NCBI GenBank assembly: GCA_019321725.1
Contig: CM033122.1
Span: 2,666,001 to 2,730,000 of the forward strand
Length of the DNA stretch: 64,000 bases
Direction of reading: 5' to 3'
Origin: Paulownia fortunei
Lineage: Eukaryota; Streptophyta; Magnoliopsida; Lamiales; Paulowniaceae
The position numbers and the translations under genes are program-made. The notes beneath the pieces were generated by a model. It was not told where the DNA came from. It saw only the letters and a program-made list of their open reading frames with translations, and did no database searches. Positions 1-11,900 of this stretch are shown one piece after another (position 1 is the stretch's first letter; each line of letters starts with the position of its first letter).

Positions 1-1
1 C

Positions 2-784
2 ATTCGGGCCATTGCAATGATGTCAAAAGCTGAAACTTTTAAGCTGTTGTTGGTGTCAGGTGAGCTCCCAAACCTAAGATTCAGGCAATACAACTCCAGC
101 ACTGACCAATGGGAACAAGATATAGCCCTCACAAGAAAGATCGACAGCCCTATCGAATCGGCAACAAATGACGGTTGTACACAGTATTTCTTGAGCAAAT
201 GCGGCAATGTAGTGTCAACAGACATACAGAGGAGCCCATCTAAGCAGTATTCATCAGTGCTCACTCTTAAAGATGGAGAGGAGGTATTGTATTTCCTGAG
301 CTCCTCTGGGACAGTGGTAGCTTGCAATCTTACACGCAAATTCTTCTTTGAATACCCGAGACTACTGCCTGTTTTCTCTGAGTACTCAATTGATCTAGTT
401 GAGTGCGGGGGACAGATGTATGTGGTTTTGCTCTCTGAATTCCTTGAAAGTGCTAGCCTTCGAGTATGGACGTGGGATGATAGCATTCAATCGTGGCACC
501 AGATTGCGGCAATGCCACCATATATGTCGCATAAGTTCTATGGCAAGAAGGTGGACATAAACTGCACAGGGGCTGCTGGTCAACAAATGTTAGTCTGTGT
601 GAACTCTGCAGAACTCTGTAGTTATGTCATGTGCAATTTGGTTGCAAATGAATGGGTTGAACTACCTCACTGCTACACCAATGGCAAAGCCAAAGAATTT
701 GTGTGCGCCTTCTCTTTTGAGCCTAGGATTGAAGCTTCCACTTGGGAAACTAAGAGAACTGATTCAACATGGAGAAACTTGTAG
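2..784 (+). CDS. F-box/kelch-type protein, C-terminal part (cut by window edge)
   Basis: The reading frame is open from base 2 to a TAG at 782-784, about 260 residues. An in-frame ATG at 17 is not the true start, because coding-like sequence continues in frame to the window edge. The visible part looks like the beta-propeller half of plant F-box/kelch proteins: spaced aromatic-rich strands such as FRQYNSSTDQWEQ, LRVWTWDDSIQSWHQI and CNLVANEWVELP, and a C-terminus FSFEPRIEAS that resembles the FxFEPRLE ending of Arabidopsis proteins of this group such as HAWAIIAN SKIRT. Such proteins are substrate receptors of SCF ubiquitin ligases, with the F-box near the N-terminus. That part lies outside the window, so the assignment rests on the C-terminal half. 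The exact subfamily is not resolved. Confidence 0.72.
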   Translation: MRAIAMMSKAETFKLLLVSGELPNLRFRQYNSSTDQWEQDIALTRKIDSPIESATNDGCTQYFLSKCGNVVSTDIQRSPSKQYSSVLTLKDGEEVLYFLSSSGTVVACNLTRKFFFEYPRLLPVFSEYSIDLVECGGQMYVVLLSEFLESASLRVWTWDDSIQSWHQIAAMPPYMSHKFYGKKVDINCTGAAGQQMLVCVNSAELCSYVMCNLVANEWVELPHCYTNGKAKEFVCAFSFEPRIEASTWETKRTDSTWRNL

Positions 785-2026
785 CAGTCTTCCTTGGATG
801 TGGTTTTTTCCAGCTTTAATATCTCTACGACTTCCTTGTATGTTATAGTTTTATTTTATTTTTTCTGAAAGGAAAAATCATTTGATGGGAGCCTAATTTT
901 TTTCAATGAAAACAATAGTAACCCTTCAGGGATCTTGAGGTTAATTTCACATTCAGCATGAGATTTTGGCAAGGGAATGAAAGTTGGGCAACTTTCAATG
1001 AGTGATACCAGTCCAAAGTATCATAGACGATCAGATGTCACAAGCAAATTCCTGTTCTGCTAACCTTCTTCTATTAACAAAGGCTATGTCAGCCCAAAAA
1101 AAAAAAAGACTAACAAATACTACATATTTAATAATATTCCTTGATGGGTGTGTAGTATTTGGAAATAATTAGCATTAGATGATTCACTTTATGAACATAC
1201 AAGATTGTGGCAAAATATGTTGATGATTGTCCGGAAGGAGTTGTAAGGGACACAATTCATTTTCTAAAGTCGACCTTCAACATGAACAAGGATTGAATAG
1301 TCAGCTGATTTTCCGTCTAAATATCTACAATAGTCAAGTCAGCAAATCGACTCAAGAAATTATCAAATAGAGAAAGAAATTTGAAATCATATAGAGAAGA
1401 ATGAAAACTTATCAAAAAATAGTGAATGGTTGAAGTACTGAACCTAAAAGTTATGAATAGTGAATATTTTCCATGATGCGGTGGATGGACTTTCCCTTAT
1501 TTTTGAATTATGAAATGGCGATTATTTTCCTTATATTCATGATAGCGTTTAATAAAAAAATCCACCATTGCTTTGTTTCAGAGAGTTAATATACCACCTT
1601 ATATATAATTCTTTTTCTAGATTTATGATGGTTTTAATTTCACTATGCAAATCCACAACTTAATGGGCTTTATTCCATTTAGCCCATTGCAATTCCAACC
1701 ACGCCCACCACAATAACATAAAAAAGAAATTTAAAAAAAAAAGTGTAAAGGAAAAAACGTAGAATAATAAACAAACAGAAACCAAAAAGAAAAAGAAAGA
1801 AAAACATCTGACGTCTTTCAAATAAAGTGTGAACTGTCATAAAAGAAAATAGTGTGAAATTTTGGTTTCCTCTTCTGCAAGACAATTTGTACAGCCCCGT
1901 ATACCTGCTTATATATCAGCCATTTTTTTCAGCTGCAAGAGGAGGGCAGAAATTTGAATTAGGAAAAATAGGAACAAACTATACAAAGAAACAAAAAAAC
2001 ATATTTAAGAATCAAGAATCGAGTGG
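785..2026. other. Intergenic: 3' flank of F-box gene and 5' flank of AIP2-like gene
   Basis: AT-rich with no long open frame. The last 150 bases before 2,027 are purine-rich and probably hold the AIP2-like promoter and 5' leader. I see no recognisable mobile element. Confidence 0.5.
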
Positions 2027-4268
2027 ATGGCAAGCGAGGAAGAAATAAAACAGAGGTTGCAAGAATTGCAGAAACAGCTGGCTAAGAAACATATGTTTGA
2101 GGAGTCTGTTTCCAACGTCGGATCTCTCCTCCTGCAGTACTATTCAACTGCTTCACCTTCTCTCCAGCAATCGGTATGTATTTGAATTATTTTCTTTATC
2201 TGGGTTGGATGAATTTATCAAGGTTGTGTGACTTCATGGCCCGTTAGTTGAAAGCTTTCTGAAAAGGGTTTAATTGGAATCCACGTGATGGAGTAGACAA
2301 ACTACAATTGAAAAAGAATTCATTTTTCGATTTTTTTGTTTTATAATTCTACCCCTTTTTTTTAAGTTGCAGATTACAGAATTCTTGGTTTGAATATGAT
2401 TTCATGAATAGTTTGAATCGAAAGTAAACTGCCAGAAAAAAAAATTGTAATTGCATGATTCCAATCGTGGCTTAATATGACGAAAAATAATAAAAAACCT
2501 TTTGAGGGATTAATGTAGTATTACTGCATCAGCAAGTTTTCCTTGTTCATGGAAAGGGATAGCAAAATTGCTTCAATTGAAAAATAATAATAATAATAAT
2601 TTTTGTACGTCTTTTACCAAAACTGATTGGCTTAGGTACTAAGTTAACGTTATGAAGATATTTGTATTATTACTCCAAAAAAGCTCTTTTATCTTTAATG
2701 AAAATAATTACATGCTGTTGGCAGTTTTATTCAGTAGTATGTCGGGTTGCGACTATTTTGAAGGCAAGATACACTTCACCAGGATTTTGGAATGCTGGGC
2801 TTAAGCTTTTCCTGGAGGCCGAACAGCTGGTTGCTAATGCTTCTGAGAGGAAACACTTACAAAGTTTCATTACTCAGGCGCGGGAGCAGTTGGCTGAAGC
2901 AGACAACCTGTCTGAGGATCTGAGATCAACACAGAATAGAACTAATGGAGGTGCATGAACATCTGATTTTTCCCAAAGTTTAGTTTTCTCTATTGAATTC
3001 CTTAGTCGTACATTCTATTGCTTTACCATTCCTTTTAAGAGTGGATTTGGATGTATGATGATAATGCAGGTTATTTATTTGAAGGGCATCTTACTGTTGA
3101 CCCCGAGCCTCCACAGCCGGATTGGTTAGTGCAATCAAACTTGCTGACAGCAGCTGCTACCTTGTTCCATGGTGAATCTTCTGGAGGGCAAAGTGGGGAT
3201 AGTAACTCTGCTGAAGGTCCTGTCAACCTACTTCAGGAGCTGGTTAATAGACTTGACTATATTGTGCCAGAGGTATCCTTTGCTGTTTCTTTTTCTTCCA
3301 TGACATTAAAATTGCATTTATGCTACAGCAATGAAATGTATCATTGATGACATTGACAAAAACCTGTACTGATTCATTTTCAGTACTAAGAAAAAAATTT
3401 AGGCAATGAAATGTATCATTTGACTTTTCTGCACATGACGTTAATTTGAGTAGGTCGGGATAAAATGATGTTTGCAAATCTTGTTTCTTTTCCTATGATC
3501 AGTGTTTCTGCTTTTCCATTTCTTTTGTAAAGTCAAAAGTTTAATTAATTATCTTGGATATTTTAAAAAAATAAATAATTAAGTAAATAAAATAAAACAA
3601 CAGCAGAAACAGGAAAAGGAACGGTTAGGAGCGAGTTATTACTGCTGTTTGCTTGCAAATTTGTGTTTTAAATTCTTTGAAATTAAGAATATAATTCACG
3701 ATATTGCTAATCAAGAATAACTTTAAGAATAATAATACATCATTATTAGCTATTTTTTTCTTAATGTTCCTCATGATTTTGATGCTATTTCCTATTGGTC
3801 TAAGATCCTGGAGAGTGATTCTGGAATCCCGAGAGCACCACCCGCCAGTAAGGAAGTGGTGGCAAAGCTTCCAGTTACTATCGTTACAGAAGAATTTTTG
3901 GCGAAGCTGGGTAAGGATGCTGTTTGTTCCATTTGCCAAGAGAATTTGGTTATAGATGATAAGATTCAAGAGTTGCCCTGCAAGCACATGTTTCATCCTC
4001 CTTGCCTCAAACCATGGCTGGTGAAGTTTCTAACTCATTAATGGAACTCTAAGAAAGCTTATACTGATTTTGCCCAGTTATTAATTTGCAATTTGCTTCT
4101 CTGAAACTTTTTCTATAGGATCAACACAATTCTTGTCCAATCTGTCGGCATGAATTGAAAACTGATGATCATGCCTATGAAAGTTGGAAGGAGAGGGAGA
4201 AAGAGGCTGAGGAAGAGAGGAAAGGGGCTGCAAATGCCATTCGTGGGGGTGAATATATGTATGTGTAG
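2027..4268 (+). CDS. AIP2: RING-H2 E3 ubiquitin ligase, AIP2 type
   Basis: Five exons join in frame: 2027-2173, 2725-2950, 3070-3272, 3805-4020 and 4119-4268. All introns are GT-AG, and the product is 313 residues. It matches Arabidopsis ABI3-interacting protein 2 over its whole length: an alpha-helical N-terminal half, the block GYLFEGHLTVDPEPPQPDWL, a PRAPPASKEVVAKLP linker, a RING-H2 domain at about residues 233-273 (CSIC, ELPCKHMFHPPC, CPICR), and a KEREKEAEEERKGA tail ending in GGEYMYV. AIP2 ubiquitinates ABI3 and so damps abscisic acid signalling in seeds; that target is known for Arabidopsis and only inferred here. The RING zinc ligands are all present. ATG 2027 is chosen because it opens the first exon with the expected MASEEEIK-like start. 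Intron 3 contains an 18-base direct repeat (about 3329-3346 and 3403-3420). Confidence 0.95.
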
Positions 4269-7200
4269 ACAAAGAATGCCTATTATTTTGGTATGATTAT
4301 CCATAGTCTTTGAGCATATTGATTTGCAGTTCTCTTTATTTCCCACCATTGTAGCATACCTCCCCTATGAGGATTTGATGCATTTATGGATTAAAGTAAC
4401 ATGTTCTTTGTTATCTGAGAAATGTAGTTTTGAATATTTTTAGCTAGGATCACCACTATTGGATGAAGAGGGGTGAGTTCTGATAAATGCCATCCCTTGA
4501 AATCCAGTAGCCAATGGACTGGGCACCCAGTCCATTGTAGAACGACCCCATTACCTTCCACTGCAAAATTTTCAGTTTTCCATGTCAGATGAATATACTA
4601 ACAAAAGCTTATACAATGAAGCACCATAGACAGGTGAATTAACCTATCATAGTTGAAGCTGTTGCAGAAAATTTTGTAGACTTGAGTAAAAGGAAGGAAA
4701 AAGCCAAAAGAAAGAAGAACGTCATAGCCATTTTCAGTTAAATAGCTATTCAATACTTGGAAATGTCATAGCCATCAGACTAGGCATTTCTACCTTATTA
4801 TCTTCCCCCATATGTCATGCAATGTTTAATCTTGTTTTATAATTTTAAACTCTCGAAATATTTAGATAAACAAAATCATGCAACTTGTAAGATTTTCATA
4901 TTGACAATTCTTTAATTTAAATACATATATAAAATAGTTCGATAAGTTCTTAAAAATAAATTAGATTTTTCTAAATTCTCTTTTTGTATTTTTTCAAAAG
5001 AGCTTATAAGCTCATCTCTTAAAGTTTGGGCCAAACACTTTCAAACATCTTAGGAGTTCTTAAATTTTAAGAGAATTTTCATATAAGATCTTCATGGTAG
5101 ATAAAAGATTGCAAGTTTTGACAATTAATACGAAGATCTGGCCCTCAATATATTTTTCAGAAGCCTTCAATTACTCAACTCAGCCCCAGCAAGCCATTGC
5201 ATTCTGCTTCTTTTGGGTCACAAGGGATCACTAGCCACTAGGCTATGCCCAAGTTTCTGGTCCATCTAGACCGATCGTTCACTGGACATAGCTTTTCATT
5301 TTCTCCAAAGCCCTTTCTTCTTCGTTTCCACTGAGTGGATATATTAGCCCAACCCACTAACCACCCTTTGAAATCCAATCAAAATTTATATTCGTCGTAC
5401 AATTATCACACTCAAAATAACATAAATACATCAATGAGCCATTGTTCAAGTACTATAAAGTTGAGATTATTAATAATATCTAGTTATTTATTATTAATTA
5501 ATTGATATCTTACTGTTAAATTGAAATTGAGGAGTGATGCAGAATCACTTCTTTTCTTTCACTCCAAATTAGATAACGATCGAAAATTAGGTTGTTGTCT
5601 GCAATACAATAAGTAGTTAGGGGGTCGGGTTGTCCTGACCAAAAATCTCTAACATTCAAGTCAGAACGAGAGATAATCCGAAAAAGTATACTTGAAAGTG
5701 TTTAGTAATAAAATGAATTGTATATCTCATTTCAAATATATGACTGATTATTTATAAAAAAAATTATGGGCTCAAGCCCATCAGACCTATTGGGTTTTTT
5801 CCCCGTTCCATAACTTTCTTAGAAATTGGACCTTACTGAGTTAAACTTTCTCATATTGGGCCTAAGTTGTACACCATGAAAGGCGTTATACAAGGAAGTT
5901 ACCTTTTCTTGCTCCACAGCTGTACGTGCAATGGTAAAACATTATTAAATTAGTTTATTTGGGGGGTGAGGTATCACCATCTTAATTTTGTGGTCGTCCC
6001 TTTTGGTCCCTTTTCATTGTGGAGCTGAGCTCTCAGCTCTAATGGTAATATACTGTACATAATGGCGTAAAGGGATTGGCTTCTTATTGGCTGCAACTTG
6101 TCCTTCACTTGCCCTCATCCAAGTCTCTTCACCCTTTCCCCATCTTCCACATTCTGGAATACTTCCCATTTACTCTGTTCTTTTCCTCTATCTTCTTGGT
6201 TGGCTTTGAGCCACTGTCAGTTCTGTAATTTTCAATCATATAACTATTATTATCACCCACAATCGACCTTTAAATATAGCAAAACACGACACCATTAAAT
6301 GGTCTACATCCTTGATAGACAAGTATAAGTTTGAAAAATTAAATGGTCTACATTCTTGATTTCTGTAACATCATGATCCAAAAATTTATAAATTATTAGA
6401 TCACTCAAGACTTATAATAATCAAGATTCAATAATTTATAAATTCACAAATAATGTGACTTATAATGAATTAGCGTGATTCAACTGTTTATGTTCTTATT
6501 TAATGGCTCACAAACCCAGTTTTAAAAACCGTATAAAATTTCACACACAAGAAACCACAAAATTTTAACAATTGCAAACCCTCAATACCAACAATTTTTT
6601 AGGGGTGAGTAAAGAACAAAAACACCCCCAAAAAAACTACCCTTTTAACACATTTTTCCAGTTGGTTAAACTTAAACCCCATTGCGACAGGCGGAAAAGG
6701 GCGGTGGGAGCATGTATTGCTTGTGGGTGGGGGCAAACTAAAATATGAGAATGGTCCCCAAGCCCAAAGGGCAACCCCCACTAATAGAGGAAAGTGACCT
6801 TACATTTTTCTGATTTTAAAACCAACGGTGTGCGATGGCGGTCAGAATACCCCACATTCAACTAAATGACACCACAACGACTCTTGAATTATATCTTCTT
6901 TCTTTACTCAAATACCTCTGTTGTCTGCATTTGAAATTGAAGGTCCAAATATAATTTAGTTTTTTACTAATTTATTATATTTTTCTTGATCGTCACTTTT
7001 TATATTGTTTGGTACTATCAAATTTTATTTTATAAATCAATTAACATTATATGTTACATTAATAAAAACATCAAGTTGATAACTAACTGTACCAATTTTA
7101 TTTTATTTTTAAAAAAACTAGAAGTACATATTAATGTATTATGAACATATTTTTGATCGACAATCTAGGTAGTTCGTTTGGTACATGATTACATAGGTTT
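4269..7200. other. Intergenic, gene-poor; palindrome and possible LTR fragment
   Basis: No coding region is recognised. A perfect 12-bp inverted repeat with a 2-base loop lies at 4512-4537. The stretch about 5,610-5,880 has a GGGGTCGGGTTGTC block and CTCAAGTCAG-type phrases resembling retrotransposon LTR sequence, but no matching second LTR is visible. 5,880-6,240 and 6,650-6,790 are less AT-rich than their surroundings, without a clear gene. Confidence 0.4.
4512..4537. repeat. Perfect 12-bp palindrome with 2-base loop
   Basis: CAATGGACTGGG is followed by CA and then by its exact reverse complement. It lies about 245 bases downstream of the AIP2-like stop codon. Function unknown; it may be a chance or mutation-derived palindrome. 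Confidence 0.7.
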
Positions 7201-7224
7201 TTTTCTTATGAAGTCAACAGGAAG

Positions 7225-7260
7225 TAGGGGTGTAGGTGGTCGGGCTCATACTATTTTATG
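7225..7260. mobile_element. Possible hAT-like element terminus
   Basis: The sequence starting TAGGGGTGTAGGTGGTCGGG resembles the terminal inverted repeat of plant non-autonomous hAT elements. No clear opposite terminus or target duplication is visible, so only the end is marked. Confidence 0.3.
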
Positions 7261-7776
7261 ATAATAAATTCAATCCAATTCAATATATGTAGGTTAATAA
7301 AAGAATAAATTGTAAAATGTATAATTACCAAGCAATTTGAGTTGGGCGAGTTCACTTTATTTAGTGATCAAGTTGGCGATTTTTTTTATTTTTTTATTTT
7401 TGCATTTTTTCGAAATTCAATTTAATTATATTTGCAACTCAAATATATAATAATATTAAAAAAGCTAAAGAACTTCTTTGTTGGGGTAACTCAATTAAAC
7501 AATAAAAATACAAATTGAATAGACTGGAGGGAAGAACCAGTGGGAGTTATTTAAATGGTTGTTTCTCATTTTAATTGAAACAAATCACATTTATGATTCC
7601 ATCCAAATTTAATTTCCTTTGATCTAAAGATAGTAGAAGTGGTAAAAGAAAAATGAAAAAACAAAAAAATTATCTTGCACTATATGATGATAGAAATGCT
7701 ATATCTATGACCATTAACGAGCTTGCAGATAGACTTTTGCTTTAGGAAGTTGACTCAAGCAAATGACCTTTTGGCA

Positions 7777-7829
7777 ATGTTGGCAGTAGAGGTAAAAATA
7801 AAAAATAAAAAAATGTTGGCAGTAGAGGT
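7777..7829 (+). repeat. 17-bp direct repeat
   Basis: ATGTTGGCAGTAGAGGT occurs at 7777-7793 and again at 7813-7829, separated by an A-rich spacer. The second copy overlaps the left end of the hAT-like element starting at 7823. Confidence 0.85.
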
Positions 7830-8103
7830 GGCAAAGGAATAGATTTTTCAGTCTAAAATTTTAAAAATTCAAATCCCAATTCGGTAGGTTTGGGTTAGAC
7901 CCTTAAATTAATTTTATTATTTTTATAATATTATAAAATATTTTTTTAAAAAAATAATATTATTATTATATTTTTTAAAAAATATTAAAAAATAATATTA
8001 TATAAATACATATATAATAAAAAATGATTTAAACAACAAATTTAAAAACAAAAAAATTAAAACCTATCTCCGATCTATTTGACTCAATCTATTATCATCC
8101 TTA
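7823..8103. mobile_element. Degenerate non-autonomous hAT-like element
   Basis: The left end TAGAGGTGGCAAAGG and the right end (reverse complement TAAGGATGATAATAG) are similar in the way of hAT terminal repeats. The interior is short and extremely AT-rich and carries a phrase typical of these elements (CAATTCGGTAGGTTTGGGTT). No transposase is encoded. The 8-bp target duplication is not clear. Confidence 0.45.
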
Positions 8104-8632
8104 TAAGCAAGAGAAGATTGTTTGGTATCCAACTATTTTGATTTTTGAATGATCATTTTGTGTAATATTTTGATAAGGATATTTTTTATATGGCTATAAG
8201 GTGTACGCTATAAATATTTTTTTAATAAATTTAATGAAATATATTGAATTTATCCATCATCACTGAATTAAGAGGAATAAGTTATGAAAAAAACAACTTT
8301 TAAAATTCACTTACCAAATAAATTAGGTGCAGGCTGCAGCCATAAAATGATGTAAGGAGTACTAATGCTCCTTGTTCAATATCTGAAACCATCAAGTTAT
8401 ATATTTACATGTATATATATATATATATATTATTGCTATTTTGTCCGGAAAAAATGAGCTTCAAATTGAAGTTTTTCATTTTCAAGGTTTAAATTCTAAA
8501 ATAACTAAATACTTCTCTGAATTATCAAAAGATCTATGATGCCAACTTAGAAAATTTACTACATTCTTGTAATAAATAAAAATTAAAAATGAAACATATA
8601 GAGGATATTATGGACTTGAATTCTGGTGTTAA
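8104..8632. other. AT-rich intergenic sequence with (TA)n tract
   Basis: No gene is seen. A (TA)n microsatellite lies at 8412-8432. Confidence 0.5.
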
Positions 8633-8930
8633 TTGGGCTGGCAGGGTTTGAGCGCAGGCCATGGAGGTTGGAGGCATGGACGTGGGACGTCTGATTTATT
8701 GTCACTTTGTTTGCAGCCCACGTGGAGGCCCTCCTCCCATTGGAGGCCTCGGCCTCCTTTCCCACCTTTCAGCTCCATCATAGCCCTTTATTCTGACTCG
8801 TCACATCTAGCCCCATCTGTCCTTGCAGATGGTCCCACCACTTTCATGCATCCCATTATTTATCAATTCCTGCTTCTGTTTTTCTTTTTCTTTTTCTTTT
8901 ACTATTGCTACTACTGCAGAGACAGTTAGG
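8633..8930. promoter_or_regulatory. Less AT-rich island with G-box; possible regulatory sequence
   Basis: A sharp local rise in GC within very AT-rich DNA. It holds a CACGTG G-box at 8719-8724, two GGACGTGGGACGTC-like ACGT motifs just upstream, and a GGAGGCCTCGGCCTCC palindrome. An open frame crosses it but does not look like a protein. It could be a distal regulatory region or a promoter whose gene has been lost. This is inference from composition and motifs only. Confidence 0.3.
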
Positions 8931-11900
8931 CCATAAACCTCAACTAATTCAACTATTTAATTAAATTAAAAACAAATTAATTTTGTGGATGAATCAACAA
9001 TCATTCATGTAAAAATTATATATTTTAAAAACTAATCTCTCCATGAATAAGCCAATTAGGTAGTTTTATAACACACAGAAAACGCAATGTATCAGCACGC
9101 AGTACTAAAGAAGCATAATAACGTTAACATCGAAATTTATTTTCAATTATAGGCCATTTTTTATAAAAGCATTCATTTTTTTTATCATTCAAAAATAATA
9201 ACTATGTAATGATTTATTGGCTTGCATATCTCCTTCAAATTCGACTATTTCACCCATCATTACTTTATCAAAACCGTGAATACGACTAATACCATTATCT
9301 ACTTTAAGTACATACCATTATTTACAATTTTTTTCTATTATATTGTTCAAACACATTCACATATAACATTACTAGTTTGTCGGCTTGATGGTTATACATG
9401 TGGATATGTGTAAAATATGTAATAAGATGCACGCCTCATATACATTATTGAATATAGCATCTTATGTATGAAAGAAACTTAATGCATCATAAATAATAGT
9501 TACATATTTATAATCAATGGTTATGAGAACTTGTGAGTTACTAGAATCCCTTGGTTCTCATCCAAAATAATAATAATTCATTATTAATATTATTATTGCT
9601 GCTGCTGCTGCTGTGCTCATATTATTATTATTATTATGTGTCATTACTCTTTATAATTATTATTATTTCTATGGAGAGGTAATATGTAAAATAAAGTTGA
9701 CATTTGAAGCTCTTGGACAACTGTACATCCACTTGGCACTTATGCAGAAAAGAAACAGTAAAGGTAGCACTAACCCGAAAATAACTCACTGTAAAAAGGA
9801 TCAACATAGACTTACGAAGCTATCTGAAATTGGACCACCCATATGCCTTGTCTCATCCCCAAACTTATTTAAGTATCACAACTAATTCTACAACAATTAA
9901 GGGACCACCTCTCCACCGTATCTTCATAATTAAGTTTCAATTTTTTCTTCTTTTTTTTCGGTTTTCAATTTTTAAATTTTGACATGAGAGGTGAAGACAA
10001 TTGAAAAAAAAAAAAAAAACACAATAATTCGCATGTTATGTTTTTGAGTGAGACATGCTATCTAAATTTTTATTTTTATCATCACAAAATTCAAACTTTT
10101 AGATTCATTTTAAGGCAAATAAATGAATTAAAACTTTATTATTTAATACAATCTAAAAGTTTTCTTAGGTTTAATTCATATTATTGCCCAAAGAAAACAA
10201 GAATCATTATTTTGGTAATATATAATATAGACAACAAGGTGGTGGGGGTAGGGAAGGCGTCCTCCTCCTCCTCCAAGTTTACTGCCAACTAGTAAAATCT
10301 ACAATATGTAGGGATGGACCCAAAAACTTAAATTGAGCAGGTGAATTTTTTTTTTCAAGTAATAAATAAAAAGATAATTATATTTTTTAGAAAAATAAAA
10401 ATTTAAAATTTAACAAATTTATATATAAAATTTATATTAAATTTAAAATATATAGAGTTAAAGGGATATTGGATGCCCTTTGAGCCTCTTTCGTCACTTA
10501 CAAAGAGAAACTATTGCATACTATATATATGTGTATATATATAATTTCACTTTATTGGCTTATATTAATTGATGAATTTTAGTATTTGATTCCTATAGAG
10601 TACTTTCCCAAGATTCCTTGGTGGATTATGAGGTATATGTAATTCTGACATATGTATTATCATCTGTTTTATTATCTTAAACTTAACCTTATATATTGAA
10701 AATTCAAAACAACAAATTAAAAACTAGATTTTTATAAATAATATTTGTTTATCTAACCAGAACTAGTACAGTACTTCCCAAATGTTGTCCCTTAGTAGCA
10801 TATTCCTTACCTATCCAGTTAGCATGATTATAAGTTTTAACATTTTAAGGATAGGAGAGAAGTTATTAAGTGAGGTTTGCAAAAAGTGTTTGGAAAAAAT
10901 GAAAATTATGAATAATATTAAATGTGGTTTTGAAAATACATTTGACAGGCAATAATTATATTATTCTCTGAATTGTAAAACGTTAAATGTTTTTTTAAAT
11001 TCGGCAACGGGTTCATTTTGCCTCGAATAAATTTTAACTATTATTTGGTTTGAAAAAAAGAAAAAGATATTCTCAAAATTAATCATAATAAAATAAGTTA
11101 TCTAACAATTAATTTTTTTACATCCTATTAACTTCAGGAAAAGAATAGGATTGTAGCGACCAGACAGGACGACATAATTATTCGCAAATCATAAGATTAT
11201 TTATAGGTATTGAAGCTAGCCCAATATTGAAAGATATAAAAAATTGATAATATATTCTACATTCTTATTCTCAATATTTAAGTTTATTCCTTTCAAACCG
11301 CTTTTTCATTTTCAAAAATGATTTCAGTTAACTACTAAGTATATAATAATTATTTATAATAATTAAGAATAAACTTAATCTATTAAACAAAAAATATTTT
11401 CTTAAGTATAAAAATACTTATTGGTCTAGTTTTCAATTGTTGTTAGACACTTCAAAGTTTCAATATTTTCTCAACTATATCTAAAAGAATGATAAAATTA
11501 AAAAATACATTATATTTTATTAGTTGGAGCGGATAATGTGTATAAATTCATATTTTGATTGCTAATGTCGCTACACATATAATTGGGGGTGGGTCATGTT
11601 ATTTTACCCATTTAAAGTTATTCCAGAAAAATATACTTAGAACAAACATATATATATATAAAACTTATTATCAACCTAAACAAAGAGAGACCAGTCAATG
11701 TCCACTGGGCATTAATCTTATCCTCTTATTAATTGCAGTAAAGTTTTGGATTTCACATTGGAAGCCATGGAGAAAAGCCACCTCCAAAAATATCAGAGAG
11801 AAAAAACCAGCCGAATCAATTCACACTTTCTGATTTCTTAGTTTTCCCCCTACATTTGGCAACTTGATTCATATTGATTTCTATCATCATCAACATTATA

